Positions 1 through 7,793 of a stretch of 28,916 nt of DNA are shown here, piece by piece. This DNA comes from Bacteroidales bacterium (lineage in GTDB: Bacteria; Bacteroidota; Bacteroidia; Bacteroidales; Muribaculaceae): assembly GCA_019416425.1 (NCBI GenBank), contig DXXK01000051.1:1-28916 (forward strand), written 5' to 3'. Made by a program: the position numbers and the translations under genes. Below the pieces are notes generated by a model. That model searched no databases. It saw nothing but the letters and a program-made list of their open reading frames with translations, and was not told where the DNA came from. Numbering within the stretch: the stretch's first letter is position 1; the number at the start of each line of letters is the position of its first letter.

Positions 1-115
1 TCTTCTCGTCAAGCCAGATGTCGTATGACTGATCTGTCTTCTCAAACCTGACCATCTCAAACAACTCATCTAACCCTTCAGGTAAAAACTGCCAAAATGC
101 ATCACTGGTTTTCAT
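1..115 (-). mobile_element. Partial insertion sequence: N-terminus of an ISAon1-type transposase
   Basis: The first 38 codons of a minus-strand gene start at the ATG at 115-113 and run off the window edge. The peptide begins MKTSDAFWQFLPEGLDELFE and continues with FEKTDQSYDIWLDEK. This resembles the N-terminal region protein of ISAon1-type elements found in Bacteroidales, which typically carries FWxxLPxGLxxxFE followed by FEKT. The recognition is from memory of the family. A promoter-like TAAATTTG lies just upstream (127-120 on the minus strand). The element end probably lies between about 116 and 178, because the upstream TOTE gene loses homology there. The catalytic part of the transposase and the other terminal repeat lie outside the window. 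Confidence 0.55.
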
Positions 116-572
116 AACGCAAATTTAACACTTTTCCCTTAATCCATGCACCGTGATTTCGGCTTGTGCCGAAAATGGCATATACTCCAACCACATCGCG
201 GCCGTTTGGATCCTTACCTTCGAGGTGACGGTAAATATCATCATATCCCAAAGGCTGAAATACGCGGTTGGGACACTCCGTGCATTTGAATTTCTTTTTG
301 TCGCAAAATTCCCGATTCCATTCCCGACTGCATACAGGCTGATAGCCGCTCTTGCCTGTTGTTGGACTGAACCATCGCCGAGCAAACACATCCTCGCGCC
401 CTTGAAACAAGTTGCGAAACAGATCCACCTTCTCCTCAAGTGACAACGACAGCTTCTGTGGAATTGGAGGCGCTGGCTCATCAATAGTAATTCCATGTTG
501 AGACAGCAATGCCCGAAGTCGGGCATTTTCGGCCCGCAATCTTTTCAGCTCGTCAGACACAGTTTCATTCAT
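102..572 (-). pseudogene. TOTE-type archaeo-eukaryotic primase gene, truncated at the N-terminal domain by an IS
   Basis: This is the N-terminal part of a TOTE conflict-system primase/helicase protein. It has a short coiled coil (about residues 1-27 from the ATG at 572), then SLEEKVDLFRNLFQGREDVFARRW. A putative zinc cluster of four cysteines follows, spaced C-x8-C-x6-C-x2-C and ending CTECPNR. The GRDVVGVYAIF strand leads into the primase fold. Intact relatives then carry a catalytic acidic motif and a C-terminal superfamily II helicase (family knowledge). Here homology stops after GVYAIF, and the frame runs about 20 codons into IS sequence, ending inside the transposase start at 102. A TTG start at 596 overlapping the upstream stop is possible; I prefer the ATG at 572, 16 nt after that stop. 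The fragment lacks the catalytic region and is presumably inactive. Confidence 0.72.
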
Positions 573-588
573 GGAATGATTTCGCAAC

Positions 589-2136
589 TTACTCAATGAC
601 TTCCCAAGTACCGGATTTTAAATCACCGACACGTTTAATTATGTTTTCAGACTTCAATGTATCAATGATTCTAAATAGAGTTCTGCGAGGAATATTCAAG
701 GTTCTGGATATTTGTGTGACACTGACACGTTTATTATGCCTCATCATCTCTATTATAGCTGCTTTCCGCTGAGCATCATTATTGGTGCCACTATTGGTGC
801 CAACACCATTAATATTGGTGCCATCTGTGCTCTCATTGGTGCCTCTATTGGTGTCAGCCCCATTATTATTGGTGCCATTCTCTGTAACATTTACTATGAC
901 ATGAGGCGTTTTTTCTATGACGTTGGTGCCACTTTCTATGACATCGGCATTCTGAACAACCACCTTGAAAGTCGTGTAATCGCCAAGCAAGAATTCAGCA
1001 GGGTTACTCTTGTTCTCTTCAAGAAGGGTTGAGACTGTATTGACACCGCTACCGAAACGGTTGACATAACCGAGATTCAGCATTATCTCGGCAATGTTTG
1101 GATTGCGGTAGTCGGTCTCATTCGGAAAGTTCTCCAGATTTACTTTACCATACAGATTGCCGGGATTGTCAATCTCGATGCGGTCGCTGTATTCGTAAAA
1201 CTTTATAGGGGAGTTGTTTCCGTTATATGCTCTATGCATCACGGCATTCATGGCAAGCTCGCGTATCGCCTCCCATGGATAGTTGATGCGAGGCTCTTCG
1301 CGGAGAATACTGACAAACTCCGGCCGCTTGTTCTCGATAGAATATTTGATAAAATATTCCAACTCTTTAAGCATAGTAATAAGATTGCCCTTGAAACGGT
1401 TTTCCTTCAACACCTTAGTGGCGCGAGTTGTCCCGGCAAACTTAACATACTGGATGTATGCTCCCGGAATGAAATACTGTGGGTCGTGACCCAGCAATAG
1501 GATTCCGGCATAGGTGGGGCAATTAAAACGAGTGTCGAATAGGCGCAATGATGCCATCTGCTGAATTGGCATGCGTTTATCCTTAGCTAAAGTTGCGGGC
1601 GAAACGGCTTTTGGCAGATACTCATTCTTGAACAGTTCCACGTCAATGTCATCAATCGTGGCCTCACGGCACGGACGACCATCGAAAGAAGAACTATGCA
1701 CCTGTCCCTTCTCAGTCAAGATTCGTTCCTCTTCCGTATTTGCCTCAGCTTTTCTGGCACCGATTCTAATCCAAATCACACCCTTGTACCTGACGGGAGT
1801 ATCTTCGCTCGGCTGAATTTCGATGACGGCAATTTCTCCTTCAGGGAAAGACTCCTTATAAACCATCATTGCCGGCGGAGGGAGAATTGTCCCGGAATTG
1901 CGGAGTCCCGCGTATGAACGCAACTGCTCATCAGTGAATGTCTGCCCATCAAGATTTCCGTTATCATCGGCACCAATCATAAAATAGTCCGGTTTCTTCG
2001 TGTTGCGGATGTCATTGGCAAACGAGCATATCGCCTCCGACATTTTCTTGGTGTTGTCAGTGGATAATGTACGCTCCACACGCTCATTCTCAATGTCGCC
2101 CAACAGCGACCTTATTTCATCTTTTGTCAGAGGCAT
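589..2136 (-). CDS. AlbA_2/Schlafen-type ATP-binding regulator with winged-helix C-terminus
   Basis: This 515-residue cytoplasmic protein has three parts. An N-terminal AlbA_2 (Schlafen-AlbA) nucleic-acid-binding domain spans about residues 15-140, with the FANDIRNTKKPDYFMIGADDNGNLDG region. A GHKL-like ATPase module (HATPase_c_4 type) spans about 240-390 and includes WEAIRELAMNAVMHRAY, IEIDNPG and NRFGSGV. A C-terminal winged helix at about 460-515 includes VSVTQISRTLNIPRRTLFRI. A low-complexity linker with seven G/D-T-N units joins the ATPase module to the winged helix. Proteins of this build are usually annotated as transcriptional regulators or RNA-binding ATPases. The gene sits directly upstream of the TOTE primase remnant (stop 589, ATG 572), so the two were probably co-transcribed as one defence or conflict locus. 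The architecture call is firm; the role is inferred. Confidence 0.85.
   Translation of the reverse strand: MPLTKDEIRSLLGDIENERVERTLSTDNTKKMSEAICSFANDIRNTKKPDYFMIGADDNGNLDGQTFTDEQLRSYAGLRNSGTILPPPAMMVYKESFPEGEIAVIEIQPSEDTPVRYKGVIWIRIGARKAEANTEEERILTEKGQVHSSSFDGRPCREATIDDIDVELFKNEYLPKAVSPATLAKDKRMPIQQMASLRLFDTRFNCPTYAGILLLGHDPQYFIPGAYIQYVKFAGTTRATKVLKENRFKGNLITMLKELEYFIKYSIENKRPEFVSILREEPRINYPWEAIRELAMNAVMHRAYNGNNSPIKFYEYSDRIEIDNPGNLYGKVNLENFPNETDYRNPNIAEIMLNLGYVNRFGSGVNTVSTLLEENKSNPAEFLLGDYTTFKVVVQNADVIESGTNVIEKTPHVIVNVTENGTNNNGADTNRGTNESTDGTNINGVGTNSGTNNDAQRKAAIIEMMRHNKRVSVTQISRTLNIPRRTLFRIIDTLKSENIIKRVGDLKSGTWEVIE
781..930 (+). repeat. In-gene repeat encoding G/D-T-N linker units
   Basis: On the plus strand the octamer TTGGTGCC (once TTGGTGTC) occurs seven times at irregular spacing. 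It encodes six Gly-Thr-Asn and one Asp-Thr-Asn on the minus strand. It forms the flexible Thr/Asn/Gly-rich linker of the AlbA_2 regulator. Such repeats can expand or contract by slippage or recombination. It is not a CRISPR array, since the spacers are short, unequal and coding. Confidence 0.8.
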
Positions 2137-2155
2137 ATCATTGCTGTTATATGTG

Positions 2156-2186
2156 CAAAATTACTCATAATTTGTGAGTTATACAA
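2156..2186 (-). promoter_or_regulatory. Bacteroidetes-type promoter of the AlbA_2 regulator, with overlapping operator-like repeats
   Basis: On the minus strand TTG (2186-2184) and TAATTTTG (2163-2156) are separated by exactly 20 nt, matching the Bacteroidetes -33/-7 consensus. The box lies about 20 nt upstream of the regulator's ATG. An inverted repeat ACTCA-7 nt-TGAGT (2163-2179) fills the spacer. A second one, GATTGCC-6 nt-GGCAATC (2199-2218), lies just upstream. Their position suggests repressor binding, possibly by the encoded winged-helix protein itself (inference). Confidence 0.7.
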
Positions 2187-2289
2187 CAGCGATTTATGGA
2201 TTGCCAAAATCGGCAATCATGATTGACAATTTTTCGGGAGTAACAGACTGGTTTCAATTTCGCCAGCCATGGCTGACGATTGGCTTGTT

Positions 2290-2338
2290 ACAACAAAGGA
2301 GCGACTTGCCTGATGACCGTCATCAGTCAAGTCGCTCT
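2290..2338 (-). terminator. Strong hairpin terminator of the fimbrial operon
   Basis: An 18-bp stem with one mismatch (arms 2299-2316 and 2320-2337, loop CCG) is followed in the minus direction by TTTGTTGT. It lies about 60 nt after the fimbrillin stop. It may also insulate the AlbA regulator promoter from fimbrial transcription. Confidence 0.75.
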
Positions 2339-2399
2339 ATTTTATATGCGCCCTGCACCTGCGCCTGGATGCGGCCCGCTGGCAGCCGGCGGAAGCAGG

Positions 2400-3521
2400 T
2401 TATTCATATGTCTGCTCCACGTCGATAAAGGTATCGATTGTTGGATTCCCGAATTCAATGGCTCCCATCTCCTCGTTGGAGTTTATCACCAGATTGTAGA
2501 TATAGTGCACGCCGGGATGCCATTGACTATACCGGTTGGTAGCGAGCGAGAATTTCAACAGACCATCCCCGGTTGTGCTGCCGTTGATCAGGTTCTCCTC
2601 AGGAGTGTTCTCATTGGGCCATAGCCGTTCTCCGCTTTTCACATCGTAGATGGAGCATTGTACGGCAATATAGGTGTCGCTACCCGATCCCTGACTGCGG
2701 TAGGTCAACGTCTGTGGCAGAACAAACATTTTCCCACCGCGTCCCAGGCCCACAGCTGCGATAACGGTGGGCGTGGACGTGAGGGTGAGCTGGTCTGACA
2801 ACGCCTGCGACCAAAGCAGAACATAAGTCTGCGGAGTGTTCTGGTCGGTCCAGTTTCCCACCGTGGCATCCGACGACGCAGCCGCGGTCGATTCCGACGG
2901 AAAATGGAAATTGCCCCGTGTCTTGATGTTGGCCATAGCCACATTCGACACCACAACCTTCAGCTCAGGGTTGGTCGAGCTCATTTTAACCGTAAGCTTC
3001 GAGAGCGCATGCCGGAAATTGAACACCACCTGCGCGTTGACCATGCCGGCATTGCCGGTCAGGTTTGGACTGACTGCATAGATGATATCCTCCGTTCCCT
3101 GCGAGGCATCGTAAGCCACCGGCTCAAGCGGCCCGGAGGCACCCACCCACGAAGCCGGCGCGAACGCGTAGAAATCCACTGACTGCTTGGCCGGCCAGTA
3201 CTGCACAGGCGAGTATGTCCACGTATTGGCATCGGTCTTCGTGACCGAGACATTGTTCATGAACACAACGGGCGAGGTTGCCGGGCCCGTGTAGGCATAG
3301 ACGTTGAAAGCCGTCAGATTATTAATAGTGATGTCACCGGCCCTTGTAAACTCGGTCGACGCAGCGAAACGGATGACACCGTCGGTATTGTCCCGAACCG
3401 GCGTGACATCCTGATTGTCCGAACACGAAGTCACGGCGAGAAGCAACAATGGCAGCGCGCCTACTATAAGTCTGTTTAATCTCATATTCATATGGGCATT
3501 CAAGGTTAAATGTGAATTCAT
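2400..3521 (-). CDS. Fimbrillin family lipoprotein
   Basis: This is a predicted surface lipoprotein of the Bacteroidales fimbrillin (Mfa/FimA-like) superfamily, 373 residues. It has a basic start, a hydrophobic stretch (LIVGALPLLLLAV) and a lipobox ending TSC. A mature beta-rich region follows with fimbrillin hallmarks: VIRFAASTEFTRA, NVYAYTG, YSPVQYWPAKQSVDFYAFAP and FNFRHALSKLTVKM. Such proteins are exported as lipoproteins and assembled on the cell surface as fimbrial shaft or tip subunits after N-terminal processing (family knowledge). The ATG at 3521 overlaps the preceding stop as ATGA, favouring translational coupling. The ATG at 3491 (residue 11) would give a more typical signal peptide. 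It is the third gene of an operon with DUF3575 and DUF5119 proteins. Confidence 0.88.
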   Translation of the reverse strand: MNSHLTLNAHMNMRLNRLIVGALPLLLLAVTSCSDNQDVTPVRDNTDGVIRFAASTEFTRAGDITINNLTAFNVYAYTGPATSPVVFMNNVSVTKTDANTWTYSPVQYWPAKQSVDFYAFAPASWVGASGPLEPVAYDASQGTEDIIYAVSPNLTGNAGMVNAQVVFNFRHALSKLTVKMSSTNPELKVVVSNVAMANIKTRGNFHFPSESTAAASSDATVGNWTDQNTPQTYVLLWSQALSDQLTLTSTPTVIAAVGLGRGGKMFVLPQTLTYRSQGSGSDTYIAVQCSIYDVKSGERLWPNENTPEENLINGSTTGDGLLKFSLATNRYSQWHPGVHYIYNLVINSNEEMGAIEFGNPTIDTFIDVEQTYE

Positions 3522-4465
3522 ATCGAAGGCTCGATCTCTATATCGATTTCATCCCAGCCGTCTACACCGACATCAATGCCGCCTATGCCGCCGGGCGATC
3601 CTTCGTCGGGAATCTCGATTCCTTCTATCGTTATTATAACGTTATGCGCCGTGATGCTGTTCAGGTTTTCAGGCGTTAACGGTATATCGCGTGCCACCCC
3701 CTGGCCATTGTTTAGAATCACACGCAGGGACAGGCTATAGTGCGTATCCGCGGCTTCCCGAGGCGCGAAACCACATCCAAGCGCCGACATAACGGCATCC
3801 ACCCGGTCCAGGTCCATTCTCATGGATAATGCAGCGCATACTTCGGAAGGACGGCCATCCTCCAAATATATCGCATCCCTGACACCCTTCAGGATCACAT
3901 TGGCCGAACGTACGCGCTCCAGTCCCTTCACCTTCCGGAGAGCCACAGTGTACTGCGTGGCAAGCGAATCGGGATGACAGCGTATCAGGCCTTTTCCGCA
4001 TTCCTTGACGGCACCGGCTTCGGTGACGTACCGCACGCCGCACGGCGTTACCTCAAGGTCACGGACAACGGCATCGTACAGCATTCCGGTACTACCGTAG
4101 ACATCTGGCGCTGACAGACGGACAGCTGTCGCACGGGTCATTGAGGGACTTCCATTGTCCTCCAGCTTCACACCAGGCAGGTCATTGTTACATGCAATCA
4201 TGCAGTACCGTCCTGCGGGAAGTTCTACCTGACCTCCGTCACGACCGGCAATGTCGAACCGCCACATCCCCCCTCTGTCCCCAATCGGATAGAAATAGAT
4301 CGTCATTCCCGCCACATCGGCATTGGCGCTCCGGTCCCACTCAAACATCACATGGATTCCCTGCATGCCGCGCGGACACTCTATGTCCTTGTGCCGGCAG
4401 GAAATCGCCGACACCATGACGAGCAACGCCGTCAGCATGCAGACATATGTACGACACGCTTTCAT
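3518..4465 (-). CDS. DUF5119-type lipoprotein of the fimbrial operon
   Basis: The 315-residue product starts MKACRTYVCMLTALLVM and has a signal peptide with a lipobox ending AISC, so it should be an outer-membrane-anchored lipoprotein. The mature part has VMFEWDRSANADVAGMTIYFYP, then WRFDIAGRDGGQVELPAGRYCMIACNND. That is the beta-sandwich pattern of DUF5119 proteins that accompany fimbrillins in Bacteroidales. The tail is rich in Gly, Asp, Glu and Ile. I chose the ATG at 4465 because it overlaps the upstream stop as ATGA and gives a clean signal peptide; a longer in-frame ORF to 4537 would bury it. It probably acts as an accessory or anchor subunit of the same surface fibre (inference from context). 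Confidence 0.82.
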   Translation of the reverse strand: MKACRTYVCMLTALLVMVSAISCRHKDIECPRGMQGIHVMFEWDRSANADVAGMTIYFYPIGDRGGMWRFDIAGRDGGQVELPAGRYCMIACNNDLPGVKLEDNGSPSMTRATAVRLSAPDVYGSTGMLYDAVVRDLEVTPCGVRYVTEAGAVKECGKGLIRCHPDSLATQYTVALRKVKGLERVRSANVILKGVRDAIYLEDGRPSEVCAALSMRMDLDRVDAVMSALGCGFAPREAADTHYSLSLRVILNNGQGVARDIPLTPENLNSITAHNVIITIEGIEIPDEGSPGGIGGIDVGVDGWDEIDIEIEPSI

Positions 4466-5130
4466 CTTGCAGGATTGTTTGAGGAACCACGTCCCGGAAA
4501 CCATACAAGCGAGATTCCGGCCCCGGTCAGTCCCCAATAATTACCATGATACTGCCGGATGCAGGTATATGAGCCGCATTGAGGCACGTATTCCGTGACC
4601 TTTCCGCCGGCATACCCGGTGCGAAGATACAGGTCCAGACTGAGACGCCCGTTCAGCCGGAACGAATATCCATAAGTCAAGCCGGCGCCGAAGGTCGGGT
4701 TACGCGCCTGCCATCCCTTGTGACCGAATTCAAAATCATAGTCATGCATCGAGACGTATATTCCGGCATGATGGCCCGTGAGACGCTGCCGTCGTGCCGA
4801 AGACCCAAACCACAATGAAACATCAATCCACCCTCCGCGCACGCGCCAGTAACGATGGCGCCGGTCGTTGCTCCACCAGGCATACACGCCTTCCAGCCCG
4901 ACCGATACACGTCTTGATAACGATATTTCCACACCCGCATCCGGGGTTAGCGCGGCGTCGTACAGCAGGTTGCTCTTTATCGCCACCGGAGGGCATCGGT
5001 TTCCGCAGCAATCATCTCCATTAACACCTTGCGCATGATCCTCCTCCTGTCCATACGAGGCAAGGACAGTTATGGTTGCCAGCATGGACATGGCCAGCAG
5101 GCGTAATGCGGAAACGCAGCAACGGTGCAT
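4462..5130 (-). CDS. DUF3575 outer-membrane beta-barrel protein
   Basis: This is the first gene of the fimbrial operon, 222 residues from the ATG at 5130; a GTG at 5142 is the alternative start. A signal peptide (LLAMSMLATITVLASYG) precedes a DUF3575 domain. Key sequences are VAIKSNLLYDAALTPDAGVE, VSVGLEGVYAWWSNDRRHRYWRVRGG, GHHAGIYVSMHDYDFE, and FGAGLTYGYSFRL with alternating aromatic strands. DUF3575 proteins are small predicted outer-membrane barrels, commonly found before DUF5119 and fimbrillin genes in Bacteroidales. The stop overlaps the next start (ATGA). Two cysteine pairs lie in the N-terminal and C-terminal loops. Its exact role in fimbrial export or anchoring is not established. 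Confidence 0.85.
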   Translation of the reverse strand: MHRCCVSALRLLAMSMLATITVLASYGQEEDHAQGVNGDDCCGNRCPPVAIKSNLLYDAALTPDAGVEISLSRRVSVGLEGVYAWWSNDRRHRYWRVRGGWIDVSLWFGSSARRQRLTGHHAGIYVSMHDYDFEFGHKGWQARNPTFGAGLTYGYSFRLNGRLSLDLYLRTGYAGGKVTEYVPQCGSYTCIRQYHGNYWGLTGAGISLVWFPGRGSSNNPAR

Positions 5131-5283
5131 ATTTTCGGTCACATGTAGTTTATAGTTAGCCGCATCGTATGGCGGTCAATTTATTAACACACCGTCAGCC
5201 CGACTGGTTTATTCCCGCTGCATGAACGATATCTGTGAATAACCCGTTCAATAAGCAAAGGCCATTTTGCCGTTAACCCATAT

Positions 5284-6060
5284 ATGATACTGATAGCTGA
5301 ATCGAAAACGATGTCCACCGCACAGCAGGACATCACCCCGGAGGAATTCAAGGCGTCCCGACCATTGTTCGACGGGGCCGCCAATGCAATCATGGATTCA
5401 CTACGCGGGCATAGTCTGGAGCAGCTGAGCGCCGAGGCAGGAATCACCATGCGGCTCGCCGCCTCGCTGCAACATATGATATACGAATTCCCCAACAAAT
5501 CGCTCGGCATTCGCGCTATCAATGCATTTACCGGCGTGGTTTTCCGCCAGCTTCATCCGGTCGATTACGATGATGCCCAGCGTCGGTTCCTTAATGACAA
5601 TGTCCGTATCTTATCCTCGCTCTACGGCTGGCTGCGCCCGGAGGACATCATCAAGTCCTACCGGTTCGATTTCAACAGCCATGTCGCTCCGATGGGGGAG
5701 ACCTTGATGAAATACTGGAAGAAGGACGTAACCATCGCGTTAGTCCGCGATCTGCAGGCCAAGGGAGATTCGGAAATCATCGACCTGCTGCCTTCCGACG
5801 CATCCAAATGCATAGACTGGAAACTCGTGAAGCGCTTCGCCAGGGTGCACAAGGTCGATTTCAAGACCGTTGACGGATCGGACCGGATGAAGACGCCAAA
5901 CGCCGGCCGGCTCAAGGAACTGCGTGGCCGACTTCTGGACGTCATCATCCGCCAACAGATCACCGACTCTGCCGAGATTGCCGCGCTTGAATCCTCCGAT
6001 TTCATGCCCGCACCCGACGGCCCGACCTTCCCGTCCTACATCTCCTTCATCACCGCCTGA
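5284..6060 (+). CDS. yaaA: Peroxide stress protein YaaA (UPF0246/DUF328)
   Basis: The 258-residue cytoplasmic protein has the usual YaaA length. It begins MILIAESKTM, corresponding to the family's LILLSPAKT start. It continues with NKSLGIRAINAFTGVVFRQL, LSSLYGWLRPEDIIKSYRFDF and ELRGRLLDVIIRQQI. YaaA limits intracellular iron and DNA damage during hydrogen peroxide stress and has a DNA-binding fold (established in Escherichia coli). It is read alone, divergently from the fimbrial operon, with a 3' hairpin at 6071-6098. No clear Bacteroidetes promoter was found in the roughly 140-nt upstream gap. Confidence 0.88.
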   Translation: MILIAESKTMSTAQQDITPEEFKASRPLFDGAANAIMDSLRGHSLEQLSAEAGITMRLAASLQHMIYEFPNKSLGIRAINAFTGVVFRQLHPVDYDDAQRRFLNDNVRILSSLYGWLRPEDIIKSYRFDFNSHVAPMGETLMKYWKKDVTIALVRDLQAKGDSEIIDLLPSDASKCIDWKLVKRFARVHKVDFKTVDGSDRMKTPNAGRLKELRGRLLDVIIRQQITDSAEIAALESSDFMPAPDGPTFPSYISFITA

Positions 6061-6070
6061 CACAATATAA

Positions 6071-6098
6071 GCCGGAAGCTTTGAAATTGACTTCCGGC
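6071..6098. terminator. Hairpin between convergent yaaA and the 6.15-6.58 kb gene
   Basis: Perfect 8-bp arms GCCGGAAG (6071-6078) and CTTCCGGC (6091-6098) enclose a 12-nt loop, 10 nt after the yaaA stop. No long T-run follows on either strand, so termination strength is uncertain. It could serve both converging genes. Confidence 0.5.
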
Positions 6099-6149
6099 AT
6101 TGGTAGGATCCGGTCTGATTTCAGTTTTAGAAGATCTGGGGAAGAGCGG

Positions 6150-6578
6150 TCAGGCCTCGGCCAGGGCTTCGAAGTAGCAGTCGGCGATTACGGTCCACTC
6201 CTCCAGGGTTCCCTGGTCCGTGAATCCCTTCTCGTTGTTGGGATTACCCAGCGATTGTTTCGCCACCGTCTCCGGGAGCGTTACTACCGTCGGTTTGACC
6301 TCTGTGTTGTGGTCGTAGAATTTGTCTATCGAGACCGTTGCGCGGTCCTCCTCGATGAGGAAGAGTTCTCCGTTGTAGGCATAGAGACCTTCAATCTGTG
6401 CGACACGCTCCTTGCCGTCCTTGGCCGAGACGTGGACTATCTCGGGAATCTGGTGGAATCCGGCTCTGGCGATATCCCAGATGATTGCGCCCAGGCCACG
6501 CGCCTGCATATCGTCGAGGAGCGACTTCTTGGCCTGTGCAAACAGAGCTTCTTCTGTGGGTTCGTAGGTGGTTTTCAT
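6150..6578 (-). CDS. Conserved-looking hypothetical protein, 142 aa
   Basis: I do not recognise this family. The protein starts MKTTYEPTEEALFAQAKKSL and is acidic, with no signal peptide or membrane segment, so it is probably cytoplasmic. It has mixed helix and strand, including IIWDIARAGFHQIPEIVHVS and LFLIEEDRATVSIDKFYDHN. An AAAGGA purine stretch lies just before the ATG. The frame is complete and codon use matches the neighbours, which supports a real gene. It stands alone between yaaA (convergent) and an exonuclease gene (divergent). Confidence 0.6.
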   Translation of the reverse strand: MKTTYEPTEEALFAQAKKSLLDDMQARGLGAIIWDIARAGFHQIPEIVHVSAKDGKERVAQIEGLYAYNGELFLIEEDRATVSIDKFYDHNTEVKPTVVTLPETVAKQSLGNPNNEKGFTDQGTLEEWTVIADCYFEALAEA

Positions 6579-6706
6579 AGCAGTCCTTTATTTGTTTATC
6601 TCATATTTTAATACGATTTCGGACTGTATATGGTTCTTAACTTCACTTATTTTATATAACTGTACCATTGAAATATATGGAATTTTCTCGCGTTATATAT
6701 GTTGAT

Positions 6707-7195
6707 ATGCAGGATTTTGTTGCAATAGATTTTGAAACCGCCAACGGCTGCCGGTCCAGCGTGTGCAGCGTCGGCATTGTCGTGGTGCGTGGAGGCGAGA
6801 TAGTCGATAGGTTCTACAGCCTGATCCGGCCCACTCCCAATTATTACACCTTCTGGACCACCAAGGTACATGGACTGACCCGTCAGGACACCGACAGCCA
6901 GCCCCGGTTTCCCGAGATCTGGGCTCAGATCGAGCCCTTGATACAGGGACTGCCGCTCGTGGCGCATAACCGTCCCTTCGACGAGGGATGCCTCAAGGCA
7001 GTCTTCGACGCATACGGGATGGAATATCCGCATTATAGGTTTCACTGCACTCTTGCCGCCTCACGCCGGCATCTCAGGCTGCCGAGCCACCAGCTGCACC
7101 TGTCGGCTGCAGCCTGCGGCTTCAACATGGAGAACCATCACCACGCCCTGGCCGACGCCGAGGCCTGCGCCGCAATCGCCCTGAAGCTATTATGA
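6707..7195 (+). CDS. DEDDh 3'-5' exonuclease (DnaQ/PolIII-epsilon-like)
   Basis: The 162-residue protein carries all the DEDDh signature motifs. Exo I is FVAIDFETAN, near the N-terminus; Exo II is LVAHNRPFDEGCLKAV; Exo III is HHALADAEACAAI, with the catalytic His and Asp. It should remove nucleotides from DNA or RNA 3' ends using two metal ions. The short length, with no polymerase-binding or BRCT tail, fits stand-alone nucleases used in repair or RNA processing rather than the replicative proofreading subunit. I start at the ATG at 6707 (MQDFVAIDFET); the in-frame extension to 6668 adds non-conserved residues. It is likely a single-gene unit. A possible hairpin (arms 7204-7212 and 7218-7226, one mismatch) follows the stop. 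Confidence 0.85.
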   Translation: MQDFVAIDFETANGCRSSVCSVGIVVVRGGEIVDRFYSLIRPTPNYYTFWTTKVHGLTRQDTDSQPRFPEIWAQIEPLIQGLPLVAHNRPFDEGCLKAVFDAYGMEYPHYRFHCTLAASRRHLRLPSHQLHLSAAACGFNMENHHHALADAEACAAIALKLL

Positions 7196-7257
7196 CAGCA
7201 CCACCGAGAAACGACAGGTTTCCCGGCGGCTTCCCTTATCTTGATATTATTTCCGTG

Positions 7258-7530
7258 TCAGGCGTAATCGCCGTCGTCGCCCGTGAAATACTTGCGGCGC
7301 CGGAATCCAAGGCGCACCAGACAGTAAAGCAACGCCAGAAAACCCAGTCCAACAACCACCAGACCAAGGTAGAACACGAACTTTACGGCCGAGCAGAGTC
7401 CCCAGATGCCGACAATTATGCCGGCAACGAAGATTATGAGCCACAGAATCACGTTGGCCTTTCGCTTTCGGTCTATTATTTTCTCATTTCTGGCCTCGAT
7501 CTGGGCCGGAGTCTTCTCAGTGTCTTTCAT
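7258..7530 (-). CDS. Small two-helix inner-membrane protein, hypothetical
   Basis: A 90-residue protein starts at the ATG at 7530 (MKDTEKTPAQIEARNEKIID). A charged, helical N-terminus is followed by two hydrophobic helices: VILWLIIFVAGIIVGIWGLCSAV, then VFYLGLVVVGLGFLALLYCLV. A basic/acidic tail (RRRKYFTGDDGDYA) ends the protein. It is predicted to be a cytoplasmic-membrane hairpin with both ends inside. I cannot assign a family. An upstream TTG start would add two residues. It converges with the exonuclease gene. Confidence 0.6.
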   Translation of the reverse strand: MKDTEKTPAQIEARNEKIIDRKRKANVILWLIIFVAGIIVGIWGLCSAVKFVFYLGLVVVGLGFLALLYCLVRLGFRRRKYFTGDDGDYA

Positions 7531-7756
7531 AATCAACTGGAGTTTTTATGTAGTGGATTTATCTTCTTGTGGAAACATCTTTCCAATATTAACAACCCAC
7601 TCATCAAAAATGCTCATCATCGCCAAGCTTTTGAAGATTGAAGAGCTTACGGAGAACCCCGATGAACTCGCCAAAGCCTACTGACCAAATATATGGAATG
7701 CAGTCGGCAAGTCAATGAATTACACCGTAAATCGCTGATTTGCCGATTATTTTTTG

Positions 7757-7764
7757 TAACTTTG
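7757..7764 (+). promoter_or_regulatory. -7 box TAACTTTG upstream of the ORF6N remnant
   Basis: TAACTTTG matches TAnnTTTG and lies 30 nt before the first ATG of the remnant. The best -33 candidate is CTG at 19 nt spacing (7735-7737), one mismatch from TTG, so the promoter is partial. Confidence 0.45.
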
Positions 7765-7793
7765 CTCTTGTATAGGTTGTATTGGAGCCCTAT

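Noticed and set aside
781..930. Regular TTGGTGCC repeats considered as a CRISPR array
   Set aside because: Units are 8 bp, spacing is irregular and short, the stretch is in-frame coding, and no cas genes are present.
5234..5242. Single DnaA-box match TGTGAATAA upstream of yaaA
   Set aside because: An isolated box without a cluster or AT-rich region; expected by chance at this scale.
7406..7684. 92-residue plus-strand ORF ending KIEELTENPDELAKAY
   Set aside because: Most of it lies antisense to the small membrane-protein gene. Its last 24 codons look protein-like and might be a gene remnant, but no family could be named.
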